A DNA stretch of 64,000 nucleotides from Taenia hydatigena (taxonomy: Eukaryota > Platyhelminthes > Cestoda > Cyclophyllidea > Taeniidae). Below are positions 12,456 to 21,665 of this stretch, one piece after another; within the stretch, counting starts at the first letter, position 1, and the number at the start of each line of letters is the position of its first letter. The DNA is taken from NCBI GenBank assembly GCA_036345935.2, contig JADWOT020000004.1, forward strand, positions 1,968,860 through 2,032,859, in the 5' to 3' direction. Both the position numbers and the translations under genes were made by a program. Below the pieces are notes generated by a model that did not search any database, was not told where the DNA came from, and saw only the letters and a program-made list of their open reading frames with translations.

Positions 12456-12845
12456 TCCTCTCGGTATCGACTCTCACTGTCAATTGGAAGGACGTCGATG
12501 GACATGGAAGAGCTTCGCTATTCGGTGCGTGCACATCGCTTGCACCACCGCCTTTGGCATGGGAAGAAAGAAGTGTGGGGACTTCTATTATTCCATATGG
12601 AATAGTGCGTTATTGGAACGACCGCCCTACTAACTTGCTGTTGTTTTGGCAGTAGGTACGTAGAACTCAGTTTAGTGGGGGTATAGATGAGGTTCTGCGA
12701 AGAGGAAACGCTTTGTGGGCTTATAATGGTCGGTCGTGTCAATGTCTACCAACTTGTGACACGTTGGGCAGTAATTGGTTTCCTATTCTTCCTGGGTGGG
12801 ATGGTTTGGAACATTGGAATGCAGAATGAGCACTTTCGGAAGTGA

Positions 12846-13997
12846 TTGGGACTTGCTATTTTTTTTCAATGGTACTCACTGAATGCCACGATATTTCCTT
12901 TTAGCAAACGTCTGACGTGGAGGAGGAGGGGTCAGGGAGAGGAACGAGGGCAATCACGAAGCAACAGAACTGCAGGTGATGGACTCTCCAACTCCATTCG
13001 TTTTCCTATTGGACATTCTGTTGGAAGCGAAGAAAGGTTGCACTCATGTTTACTCTACACGTTTACCCTCCATTTACCTAATGCCGCATGGAACTAATTC
13101 CAGTGAGGCATTTCTGGTCGCCATTTCCAGTTGCGTCCTTTCGCTTCGCCATTTATGCTGCAAATCAAATTGTTTTGTAAATGACAGGCAGTTGGGGCAT
13201 TGCAGACGATTGGTTGCGCCGTGCCTGTGTGGCAAGAGTGCAAAATATGTCCGTTGGATTGAAGAGAGTCAGTCGTGTTGCTGTGACAAGAAATTTGCGG
13301 TACTCGACGGCACGCAATGTTTGGTGCAGTGAACTGATGTTCAACGGAAAGCCACTGCTTTGTACACTTGGAGTAGTCGGACCAGTTAATGCGCATCAAT
13401 GTGCAACGTTTCAGGGGCCGATTGCTTTCCTGTTCTTCTGAGCTTGGAAGACTTTCCATGTTCCTGATCGTCTTCCCAATCTCATGATTGCGCCAGTTTG
13501 CGATGATGTGATGCAAACGAGGAGGTGAGTGAATTATCCTTAATTGAAGCCTAATGCTATGTTGTCATTTGTTGTGATGGCTGATCTGTGGCTGGGAGTC
13601 GAATGCTGCATTCACTAGTCGGAAGTAACTCCGTGCATGCTTGGAACTCAGTGTGTGTGTGAGCCATTCGGCGCGACAGAAGTGAAATAGATGAGAGGGG
13701 GTGTTTCGATGTGCCCCTTAACTGTCTCGCCTCAGACTGGTATTTTTTGGTCACGTTGAATGGGCAAGTGGACGTGCATATGAAGGGGTACTGCAAACTG
13801 GTGTATTGACACCGCTCGCGTCAAGTTGGTTGGCATATGACGGCAAATGCATGTGCATTTTCGACGTAATGTTTAGTTTGCAATTACTTGCGGCTGTTTT
13901 GCAGTGGTATTTCCTCACGTATAGTCGTATGTTGGCGGGTGGTTTATCTTATCATTTTCCTGTTGCTCTGACAACCGATTTTGTTTTTTGGGCGTAA
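12846..13997 (+). pseudogene. RING-CH (MARCH-type) ubiquitin ligase pseudogene, copy 1
   Basis: The 5' part (12,915-13,090) aligns with the intact gene at 35,201, sharing the Glu-rich start, a 'gcaggtg' site and the 'gaagcgaagaaaggttgc' run. A frameshift then leads into the frame 12,976-13,332, whose residues 53-110 match the RING-CH region (RLVAPCLCGKSAKYV...RWIEESQS). Compared with the intact gene, exactly 18 bases are missing after the YV codons, removing HERCIQ, which holds the His and the sixth Cys zinc ligands. The first Cys pair is also altered and the last CELC has become CCCD. After an intron, a TTTTGCAG acceptor leads to a TGG-starting exon at 13,905-13,997 (WYFLTYSRMLAGG), matching the start of exon 2 of the intact gene, then a stop. 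It cannot bind zinc as a normal RING. Confidence 0.7.
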
Positions 13998-14221
13998 ACC
14001 AAACCCAGTGTAGTAGATATTTGGATAAATTGGTAAGAGGGGTGAATGCTTTGCGGACTTGGAGTATTCGATGCTGGAGGTGTTAACCCGGACGCAAGAT
14101 ATTGGACGACGGTGGACTTTCTGCTTGGCAGAGTTTGCATCGTTTTGAGTTGGAATGCGTTGAATGATTTGAATGTGGAATGATGGGTAATGTGGATCAC
14201 TGAGTTGTGATGGTTGATTGA

Positions 14222-15558
14222 ATGTATTTTGCAAGTTTAGCGTTGAAGAGGAAGAACAGTGATGACGCGGATAGAAGGGGACGAGAGAAGGTCGATTCAC
14301 CACCTTCCTTCATTTCCTCATTCATTCGACGTTTCGCTGCAGGTGATGTGGCGTGGAAGATACCTCCGTCCTGCACTTACCACATTTGTGTCTCCCTACC
14401 TACCGCCTCATTGGATTGGGAATGCTCAAGGGTTGTGATTTCTGCCTTTGTGGGATGTGCGGCGATGCCGGTGTGAATTTTCGACTGATGTGGATGTAGA
14501 TTCCTGTGGACAAGTAATTGCGTTCCATCCGTCCTGCGGAAGTATAAACTATGGCCGTGGGAAGTGTATTGGACGTTGGATTGAAATGGACCAGTGTGGG
14601 AAGTGTGAGATGCGAGGCTGTGAAAAGGGAGGAGGAACATCGGCCGCATTGGAGTAACTGTGCATCGGAAGAAAGTGCTCGCAGAACGGTGTGTCCAATG
14701 TGCGCTGTGGCTGGTTGCGTGGATTTGGAATGTATTTATTCGCTCTCTATTGTTGTTGGAAGTCAACGGTGCTTCATTTCATCCTTCCTTCCACTTGTGT
14801 ATTTTTCTTCAATGCATCCATTTCTGGTTACTCATTCGTTATCCATCAATGCTCGACTTGTCTGTCAGTTGATCCTGCTATTCCGTTTCGCATCTTCGAA
14901 TTGTTTTACCAGAGGTGAGTTGATTGTTACAAATTATTCGTTTAGGTGGTGGTGCAGTCTTGCCATTTTCTTATTTCACAATTGTTGCATAGTTTGTGAG
15001 TGGGGCACCATCGCTTCGATGGCGTAAGAGTGGGAGGAAAGAGAGGATGAGGATGCGACGTTTTCTAAAGGATGTCTATTGGTGCCGGTCGTTTCCGGTC
15101 TACTTTGTTTGCTCTCCCACGACAGTACCGATGCTGCATGTTACCCTTCTGTGATCCAAGTCATCTTTTTCTCTTTCTGAGCGTGCGCAGACTTGGGAAC
15201 TTGGCAATTGCAAAAGTATAACCATGAAATATGTTGTAAATATGTTCTGATCCTCTGATTGCATACCAATATGTAAGGTTAGGGAGCTGCAGGGTTTGAG
15301 GGGGCTTCTTCCTACGGAGTATCATCTGATGACTTGAGCTATGAGTTGAGCGCTTTTCATCTGTGCAGCATTTCTTTACCTTTACTTTGGACCAGTATGC
15401 GTCTACCTATACCATGCCTAATGGTGAGTGCATTTCTTGCTGCGTGTTGGCTGGCGGGAAGTGCGTTGTGCACTGTATGGAGTATTGACGACAACGACGT
15501 GGAAATGGCCTGCATGGCTGAGTGCTATAGTCGACGGGCGAATGACATTGCTACGTGA
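14222..15558 (+). pseudogene. RING-CH ubiquitin ligase pseudogene, copy 2
   Basis: The layout is the same as in the other copies: a charged 5' region, the 'gcaggtga' site at 14,340, then a RING-like region. The frame at 14,448-14,657 reads DSCGQVIA...GKCIGRWIEMDQCGKCE. It aligns with DSCGPLIAPCQC...HQYCLQRWIDM..CELC of the 21.7 kb gene, but the Pro-Cys-x-Cys and His ligands are gone. The upstream Phe-Cys-x2-Cys pair lies in another frame. A membrane-type exon follows at 15,334-15,558 (hydrophobic CLMVSAFLAACWLAGSALC, then VEMACMAECYSRR). It resembles the second hydrophobic stretch of the 35 kb gene, and its VEMACMA codons recur at 23,220. Likely dead, though individual exons remain open. Confidence 0.6.
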
Positions 15559-15559
15559 A

Positions 15560-16690
15560 GTGGAAGTGTCAGAGTGGTGTGCAATCGAGGGTGATTGAAC
15601 GGAAGTGTCACTTTAGGGCCAGCAGAGTTGGTGATGCTGTCTCATCTCGATGGGTAGCGAGTGATGCGATGTGAGGGAGAGGAGGAGGCTGGTGAACGTC
15701 GATGCATGGTCTTGGTTGCTGGATTAACGGAATAATTGGAGGCTCAGTGAAGTTGTGAGTTACTTGTGGTGGTTCTTTTCTGTGCGTGGTTCCGAAATGC
15801 CTGTGTCATCGAATTTGGGGGCACATGCAGACATCATGAGGGAGGTGTTTGTGGCATAATTGTGTTCGCCCAATCAGCAGTCTTCCATGATCGTGCGAAA
15901 AGATTGAGCAATGCAAACAGTGGGCATCATTGTGTACTTCACTCGTCTCGCCATGGATTTGCTTCGTGCAATCAGATTGGTGGAACACGTGGGAAGTTTT
16001 TCGTGTTACGTGCCCCAGGTTGGGGAGTGGATGGGATGGGGTCGTATGATTGTGTGTCATTGGGCTTGTGATCCACGCATCAGTGTGAGGACAGTCCTGG
16101 TGACCTTGTGAGTTTTGTGGAATTTTAAGAAGGGGGTTTGAACTCTTTCCTACAGGGGTGATTTAGTTGTTATCAAAGGTATGTCTCGGGGACAGGGAGG
16201 TGAAGAGGAGGGGGTTGAATCCGCAAAATCAAAGCTGAACCATGTGGAAAACAGGGATCTAAGTTGGTTTTTGCTTCTGGCGTGTCTAAGTGTTGTCGCA
16301 TGGATGCCACGACAACTGGAAGGGTCGCACTTGTGGCTCGCTAAGGGATGGACACGCGGCGCTCTCATGGGGTTGTCTTAATTTGGCCTAGATTTGACAT
16401 GCTGCATTGCTTTCGACCGTTTCTCTGTGACTTTTGCCCACACAGTAGTGCATTCGTGGAATAGCCTTTCATCGCGTGGGTGATGCGATGTTGTGACGAC
16501 TGATTTGGTCTACTCAGGATGGATGGATGGATGGTGGAAGTTCTTCGAAGAAGAAATGCTTTGACGCACCTTTGTGTGGATTAGGGCGTAAGATGTTGGA
16601 CAACTGGCGACCTTCTGCCCGTCTGAGATTGCAACACTGGGTGCAAACGAGTTTTCTAAATTACCAAGACTGTCATGAACCTCATGTGAT
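15560..16690. other. No assigned gene; scattered open frames
   Basis: Open frames at 15,766-16,071 and 16,181-16,381 on the plus strand have a protein-like look; the latter has a hydrophobic WFLLLACLSVVAWM run. No family was recognised. A GGAT simple repeat (four units) lies near 16,518-16,534. A short run near 16,540 (gttcttcgaagaagaaatgc) matches sequence upstream of other RING-CH copies at 12,693 and 21,512, so this is probably 5' flank of the next fragment. Confidence 0.4.
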
Positions 16691-16870
16691 TACCTTTGAT
16701 TGCATGATAGACGACTGAGGTAGACGAGGAAGAACGAAGGCAACCAGGGGGCTGCAATGAAAGTGCAGGTGACTGCCCACCACCCTCCTTCATGCCACTC
16801 ATCTACATTTCGCTTCTCATGCTTTAGTCGAAAGTTGATCCTTTCTCGACAAATTCGAGGATCATGCGTT
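16690..16870 (+). pseudogene. RING-CH gene 5' fragment, copy 3
   Basis: The run 'gacgaggaagaacgaaggcaacca' region, followed by 'gtgcaggtgactgcccaccaccctcc', aligns with the acidic first exon of the 35 kb gene (gaggggaggcaacca...gcaggtggccgattaacaacacctcct). No RING coding sequence follows. Instead the sequence passes into an M17-like piece, so the copy is truncated or a recombination junction lies near 16,870. The 38.25 and 50.25 kb fragments pass into the same following sequence (ttatctcgcaatatt.taccattgctca). Confidence 0.5.
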
Positions 16871-16877
16871 TTAGCGT

Positions 16878-17156
16878 GTGTTGATGGAGGAGTTATTTCA
16901 TAATATATCACCATTGCTCAAGCAACGTCATTTTGCCTTTCTTGTCCACATTACCATGGCTGAAGGTGGCACAGTGGCGGGTGTTGTTGCGTCTAAGCCT
17001 CCTAAATGTGAAAATGTTGATGTGGTTTGGAGAGGGAAGAGAGGGGACATTCTACTGCCAATCTTCTGCGGTGCTCTCCGTGACCAGTCATCCATCCACC
17101 GCACCCACAAGTTGTCGAATAGACTGATGTCAACAGCAACAATATCTTGTGCTGTC
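16878..17156 (+). pseudogene. M17 leucyl aminopeptidase-like (NPEPL1 type) exon
   Basis: The frame from 16,878 gives 93 residues before a clean GTGAGT donor at 17,157. Residues 52-92 read RGKRGDILLPIFCGALRDQ then SSIHRTHKLSNRLMSTATISCA. This fits the M17/NPEPL1 stretch Gly-Arg-Lys-Cys-Gly-Asp-Leu-x2-Pro-Leu-x-Phe-Cys-Pro-Glu-Leu..., a Ser-Ser-Ile-Ala-Asp-Met-Lys-Asn block, and Ser-Cys-Ala-Gly. Agreement in order and spacing over about 40 residues is the best evidence for this family in the window. M17 enzymes are hexameric metallo-exopeptidases. The catalytic Lys and metal-binding Asp/Glu residues lie upstream and are not present here, so this is a partial copy. The family alignment is from memory. 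Confidence 0.5.
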
Positions 17157-17455
17157 GTGAGTACAGAGATCCGTAAATTCGAAAATTACTTTTGCGTTTG
17201 GGATTTTCATCGTACTACCCAAAGGCAGCTCACAATATGCATTGATCAAGCTTAATTCGGAGCATATTGCTCAAGGCTGTCTTTTGGCATGGTACATCAT
17301 TTTACTCAGTTCCATTATGAAACAAAGTTGTCAAACACGACTACAGGTTTGTTTGACTGAACCGATTGGTATAAATATCTGTGCATCCGAGTTTGCGTTC
17401 ACCATTCGTAATCACAGATTTGACGCAGTTGTTAGCAGTTTAGAGTGGCTTTTAG

Positions 17456-17567
17456 GTACAGACGAACATCGTAAATGATGGAGCAGAATAAAATGTTAAA
17501 CATTTTAGCAAATTTGAGTGATCTGGAAACCATGCTCAGGAATGATGTTGACGGTGGAACCAGTGAG
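17456..17567 (+). CDS. Array unit 1 exon
   Basis: The acceptor is TTTTAG at 17,450-17,455 and the donor is GTAAAT at 17,568. The frame that matches its sister units reads MLNILANLSDLETMLRNDV then DGGTSE, ending on a codon boundary. The start could instead be a second TTTTAG at 17,503-17,508, which would give a shorter exon of 59 bases. The Leu/Ile spacing suggests a short amphipathic helix. Function unknown. Confidence 0.4.
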
Positions 17568-17857
17568 GTAAATTTATTTGGCTTATTATTCATGCAAGTA
17601 TGTCTCTTGAAATTTAGTAGTCGTCGACATGCTATTGTTCCAAAAAGTAAGAATTTAAGCCTAAGCATTTTGAAACAAGTATTCAAAAGTGAACCCAGCT
17701 ATAAGTGGTAGGTATTATGCTAGCGGTAATATTTCCATTGATGCACTGGACCAGACATATTCTGCAGATTCCCGAGTATTTGCACTTGTTTAGCTGCAGT
17801 TTATTTCACAATAGCTGCCTTCATTTACAGCTTTTCATTATTACAAATGCCTATTAG

Positions 17858-17933
17858 GATGTCGAGCATTTGCAAAGATTTGGATAATTCGGAAAACGCT
17901 ACTCAGAATGGTGTCCAAATAGAAAATAACCGG
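17858..17933 (+). pseudogene. Array unit 2 exon, donor lost
   Basis: The acceptor is CTATTAG at 17,851-17,857. The matching frame reads MSSICKDLDNSENATQNGV then QIENNR, starting one base inside the exon. Where the sisters have a GTAA donor, this unit has ATGTAG, so splicing would fail and a stop follows at once. Its intron (17,966-18,140) is copied at 19,058-19,230. Confidence 0.45.
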
Positions 17934-18239
17934 ATGTAGTTCTTAAGATGATCGGGCATGCTCCACGGCCTTTTAAAACTTAGCTGTTATTGAACGCTAA
18001 TATCATACTTACATGTCCGGCGATAACTACTCAAATACAGGTCTGGTTATATTTTACAGGCTTTTACTCGTAGAAGGTTTGTCCTTTACTAAAGTGCTAA
18101 ATAGGACATTTTCTGCAGCATTTAGGTTGCTTGCACTTGTTTAGTTATAGTTTATTGCATAAGGACTGCTCTCCTCTTTTATCATGCTTGCTGAACTGCA
18201 TTTATTAGTAGCAGTCAATCGCTGACAATATTTATTTAG

Positions 18240-18311
18240 ACGGTGAGAATTCTGGAAAATTTGAGTAATCTCGAAAACACCCGGAGAAGTGCTGACATTG
18301 TGAATAATAAA
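18240..18311 (+). CDS. Array unit 3 exon (24 codons)
   Basis: The acceptor is TTATTTAG ending at 18,239 and the donor is GTAAGA at 18,312. The exon is 72 bases, 24 codons, phase 0 at both ends: TVRILENLSNLENTRRSADI then VNNK. It has the best splice signals in the array. Its 3' half and intron are duplicated at 20,838-21,100. Confidence 0.5.
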
Positions 18312-18633
18312 GTAAGAATTTTAAAGCAACTATTCATGCATGCAAGTCCTTTAAAAGTTAATAGTCACCGACACGTTTTCGTTTCATCACATGCCAATGG
18401 CAAACTGGCGCATTTTGTGATAAATACTTAAATCCAAACTGGCTATAGCTTGCAGATTTTGCTCGCCACGCGTTTGTTTTTACTGCAACATTGAAAAAGG
18501 CATTGCCTGCAAATCTCAGGGCACTTAGACTTGTTCAACTGCAATTTCTTTCTGTGGCAGCTTCCTCTCACTTCCATTATGCTTGTCGCGCTACGCTTTT
18601 TATCGCTGCCGATCTATGTCATTGTTCATTTAG

Positions 18634-18708
18634 AAGACAACCATCTTAAAGAACTTGGAGGATTTGGAAAACGCCATGATGAGTGACGTGTGGATGCGGA
18701 ATAACGGG
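18634..18708 (+). CDS. Array unit 4 exon (25 codons)
   Basis: The acceptor is TTCATTTAG ending at 18,633 and the donor is GTAAAT at 18,709. The exon is 75 bases, 25 codons, phase 0 at both ends: KTTILKNLEDLENAMMSDV then WMRNNG. The following intron is cut after about 70 bases by element S. Confidence 0.5.
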
Positions 18709-18786
18709 GTAAATTTTGTAAAAATGATTGTTTACGCATTCGGACTCCTCGAAACTTAGCAATCATTGACATGCTTTTGATGCATT

Positions 18787-19062
18787 GAATGACAACGTCA
18801 AAGGAAGAAGGAAAGGAAGTACGAAATTGGCGTTATTGAGGGGATAGATGCAGTCATACAAGACCAGTGCCTGTCTGTAGCAGTGGAAGCGGTGATGCTT
18901 TCGCAGCTCTATGGGTGCAATGCAATGTGATGCATTGTTGTGCAAGGAAGAGGAAGGAGGTGGTGCAAGACAATGCACCGTTTAGGTTGATGCATTGAAA
19001 TGATGCCTCACGTGTGCTGGCTGCAGCCTCCTTGTGAGGCGTCGTTGCTGATGTAGTTTAGC
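18787..19062. repeat. Element S, copy 1
   Basis: About 275 bases nearly identical to 23,312-23,587, including long perfect runs such as 'gcaatgcaatgtgatgcatt' and 'gtggtgcaagacaatgcacc'. It sits where the intron of array unit 4 breaks off, so it marks an insertion or recombination junction. No terminal inverted repeats or target duplications were obvious. Confidence 0.8.
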
Positions 19063-19230
19063 AGTTGGCCTTTTAAAACTTAGCTGTTATTGAACGCTAA
19101 TATCATACTTACATGTCCGACAATAAGTACTCAAATACGAGTCTGGTTATATTTTACAGGCTTTTACTCGTAGAAGGTTTGTCCTTTACTAAAGTGCTAA
19201 ATAGGACATTTTCTGCAGCATTTAGGTTGC
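19058..19230 (+). repeat. Displaced copy of the array unit 2 intron
   Basis: About 170 bases almost identical to 17,966-18,140 (ggccttttaaaacttagctg through gcatttaggttgcttgc). After it the array sequence stops and E1 begins. The array resumes at 20,838 with unit 3 sequence. So E1/E2 interrupts a second, duplicated stretch of the array. Confidence 0.8.
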
Positions 19231-19240
19231 TTGCGGCGTG

Positions 19241-19995
19241 TTACTGAGGGGTAAGAGTTGATTGACGTAAGTTTTAACGAAGGCAATGTTTGATTCGTAC
19301 CATAGATATCTGACGCGGAAACGGAAGAAGGATCGCAGTCAGAAGAAGAAAGCAGAAACATTTTCGACGAATCTGAATCCACTGATAGCATCTCCCTTGG
19401 GCCCCATCGTTTACGGATTGAGGTGAGTGGGTCATCACATTTACCGAAAGCTGAAAGCAAAAGTGCCATAGCAGAGTGTGTGAGCTGTAAGTGAGGCCAT
19501 TGTACGCAGGTAAAGATAGCACTCATTTGTGGCGGCGAATTCCTATGTGTCTTGGGCTCAACATATGTGTAGGCCAATCAGAGTGTGTCAGGTAGGAGAA
19601 AAGTCTTTCCTTCATCAATGGGAGTAGCAGTGGAAGTGAGGGAGAGTGAAGACGAGTTGATTGAGGACACGGCTCACATGGCTGTCACACCTCACTGTTG
19701 AATGGCAGTGCGTATGCACATTGAATGTTTTCGATTATCCCATGCGAGTCGGCGAAGTGTTCGCGCAGTATTGATAGGAGTTTACAAATGCATTTGCTTA
19801 AGACTCTTTCCATGAGTGGAGGGAATGACCTCACGATTTAATTCAGGATTTTGTAATAGCAGTAGCCTCACTCAGTTAGTGCTGCGAATTAGGAGAGATG
19901 AAGGAGCCCAACTTCTCCGCCATGCACTTGTATTGCAACGTCGGAGTGTTGAAAGATGTCACCTGCGCAATGGAAAGTGATTGAAATGTGGCAGG
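19241..19995 (+). repeat. Element E1, first of a direct tandem pair
   Basis: E1 is nearly identical to E2 (20,061-20,833) with an offset of 820 bases. Differences are concentrated near the ends, including an extra run of about 18 bases in E2 near 20,770. E1 carries a clean acidic exon (19,306-19,422) and a second possible exon after TTAATTCAG at 19,846. Open frames on the opposite strand (MAYTYVEPKTHRNSP...) are antisense to the exon and have no independent support. Confidence 0.85.
19306..19422 (+). CDS. Acidic 39-codon exon in E1
   Basis: The acceptor is ACCATAG ending at 19,305 and the donor GTGAGT begins at 19,423. The exon is 117 bases, 39 codons, phase 0 at both ends: ISDAETEEGSQSEEESRNIF then DESESTDSISLGPHRLRIE. 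It is very rich in Glu, Ser and Asp, like a disordered linker or casein-kinase-type phosphorylation region. Its phase matches the small array exons on either side, so it could be spliced with them. Function unknown. Confidence 0.5.
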
Positions 19996-20060
19996 AATTG
20001 AGGCGGTATAGGATAGGAATGAATTTGATCATTAAAATGAGAAAAGCTGGTTACGGTGGG

Positions 20061-20833
20061 TTACTGAGGGGTGAGAGTTGATTGACGTGGGACTTAACGA
20101 AGGCAATGTTTGATTCGTACCATAGATATCTGACGCGGAAACGGAAGAAGGATCGCAGTCAGAAGAAGAAAGCAGAAACATTTTCGACGAATCTGAATCC
20201 ACTGATAGCATCTCCCTTGGGCCCCATCGTTTACGGATTGAGGTGAGTGGGTCATCACATTTACCGAAAGCTGAAAGCAAAAGTGCCATAGCAGAGTGTG
20301 TGAGCTGTAAGTGAGGCCATTGTACGCAGGTAAAGATAGCACTCATTTGTGGCGGCGAATTCCTATGTGTCTTGGGCTCAACATATGTGTAGGCCAATCA
20401 GAGTGTGTCAGCTTGGAGAAAAGTCTTTCCTTCGTCAATGGGAGTAGCAGTGGAAGTGAGGGAGAGTGAAGACGAGTTGATTGAGGACACGGCTCACATG
20501 GCTGTCACACCTCACTGTTGAATGGCAGTGCGTATGCACATTGAATGTTTTCGATTATCCCATGCGAGTCGGCGGAGTGTTCGCGCAGTTTTGATAGGGC
20601 TTTACAAATGCATTTCCTTAAGACTCTTTCCATGAGTGGAGGGAATGACCTCACGATTTAATTTAGGATTTCGTAATAGCAGTAGCCTCACTCAGTTAGT
20701 GCTGCGAATTAGGAGAGATGAAGGAGCCCAACTTCTTCGCTATGCACTTGTATTGGGACGTCGGAGTAGTTGGCAGTTTCGGATTGTTGAAATATGTCAT
20801 CTGCGCAATCGAAAGTGATTGACATGTAGCAGA
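20061..20833 (+). repeat. Element E2, second of the tandem pair
   Basis: See E1. The acidic exon is repeated unchanged at 20,126-20,242. The second possible exon follows TTAATTTAG near 20,668 and reads SSSLTQLVLRIRRDEGAQLL, but in a phase that does not continue from the acidic exon. Confidence 0.85.
20126..20242 (+). CDS. Acidic 39-codon exon in E2
   Basis: Identical in sequence and splice sites to the E1 exon: acceptor ACCATAG ending at 20,125, donor GTGAGT at 20,243, phase 0 at both ends. Identity across exon and flanking intron shows a recent duplication, so conservation of the exon alone is not evidence of selection. Confidence 0.5.
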
Positions 20834-20837
20834 AATT

Positions 20838-21100
20838 GGAAGACACACTCAGGAGTGCTGACATTGTGACTAATAAATGCAAATTTTTTTAAAAGTTTAT
20901 ATTCTCTGACACGTTTTTTCTCCATTACATGCCAATGGAAAACTGGCGCATTTTGTGATAAATGCTTAAATCAAAACTGGCTATAGCTTGCAGATTTTGC
21001 TCGCGACGCGTTTGTTTTTACTGCAACATTGAAAAGGCATTGCCTGCAAATCTCATGGCACTTAGACTTGTTCAAGTGTAATTTCTTTCTGCAGAAAATG
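20838..21100 (+). pseudogene. Array unit 5, relic of a unit 3 copy
   Basis: Bases 20,838-20,880 read KLEDTLRSADIVTNK in the unit 3 frame, but the donor GTAAG has become TGCAAA. The rest (20,885-21,095) follows the unit 3 intron closely (ctggcgcattttgtgataaa, ctatagcttgcagattttgc). The 5' end of the unit is replaced by E2. Confidence 0.6.
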
Positions 21101-21665
21101 AATGCAGAGCGATTGTAAGGGGAAGAGACTAATACATGAGTGGAAGAGCTCGAGTCATAAATAAAAGTTGAGTCAACTATGCAATTCACGCTCTCAAATG
21201 TAATTGAGGTCGCGTCTCACATTGACGTTGTGTGCCACTACAGAATGGAGGTCTACGTGTGCCCACGAGCGAGGTTCGTTTGATGATGCTTGCGCACCAT
21301 TTGCGCCAATTCTCTTCGCCTGTGACGGTGTGATTTCACCTCTCTTTGCCAAGAGGTTCCTTTTGCAATTGCTCCCGACTCTTACACTTTGGTGCTTTCT
21401 CATGCACTATCAAGCAACGGTGGAAAGAGTTGCCTTATTATTCCTCCTTTGCTATGAGAAGAGCTATGCAGTATTCAGCAGGACATAGCGCTTCGTGTGG
21501 TGAAGGAATCAAGTTCTGCGATGAGGAAATGCTTTGTGAACTGAATTTGTCGATCCTGTGAGTGTTTGTCAGGTCACATTGATGCATGCAATGATGAAGT
21601 CAGTTATGCGCGATATTAGGCAGACATGCGAATAAACGAAGTTGTCTTGTAATTTTATGGCATAG
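21100..21665. other. 5' flank of the 21.7 kb RING-CH gene
   Basis: No convincing exon was seen. The run 'gttctgcgatgaggaaatgc' at 21,512 matches the flank of copy 1 (12,693) and the 16.5 kb fragment, so the flank was duplicated together with the gene. No TATA or initiator was identified with confidence. Confidence 0.4.

Larger units (their letters stand above)
17456..18780 (+). repeat. Tandem array of about 390-base units, each with a small exon-like core
   Basis: Four units begin near 17,456, 17,858, 18,240 and 18,634. Each has a TTAG acceptor, an exon-like core, in three of four a GTAA donor, then about 300 bases of related intron (ctgcag...gcacttgtt.a.ctgcagttt). Conserved residues in the cores are I-L-x-N-L-x-x-L-E-N...V...N-N. 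Units 1, 3 and 4 end at a codon boundary; units 3 and 4 are exact multiples of three. A displaced fifth unit is at 20,838-21,100. Such arrays arise by repeated unequal exchange and can allow alternative inclusion of similar exons. Confidence 0.7.

Noticed and set aside
19197..20397. Minus-strand frames of about 121-126 codons in E1 and E2 (MAYTYVEPKTHRNSP...)
   Set aside because: They are conserved only because E1 and E2 are almost identical. They run antisense to an exon with clean splice sites and show no domain.
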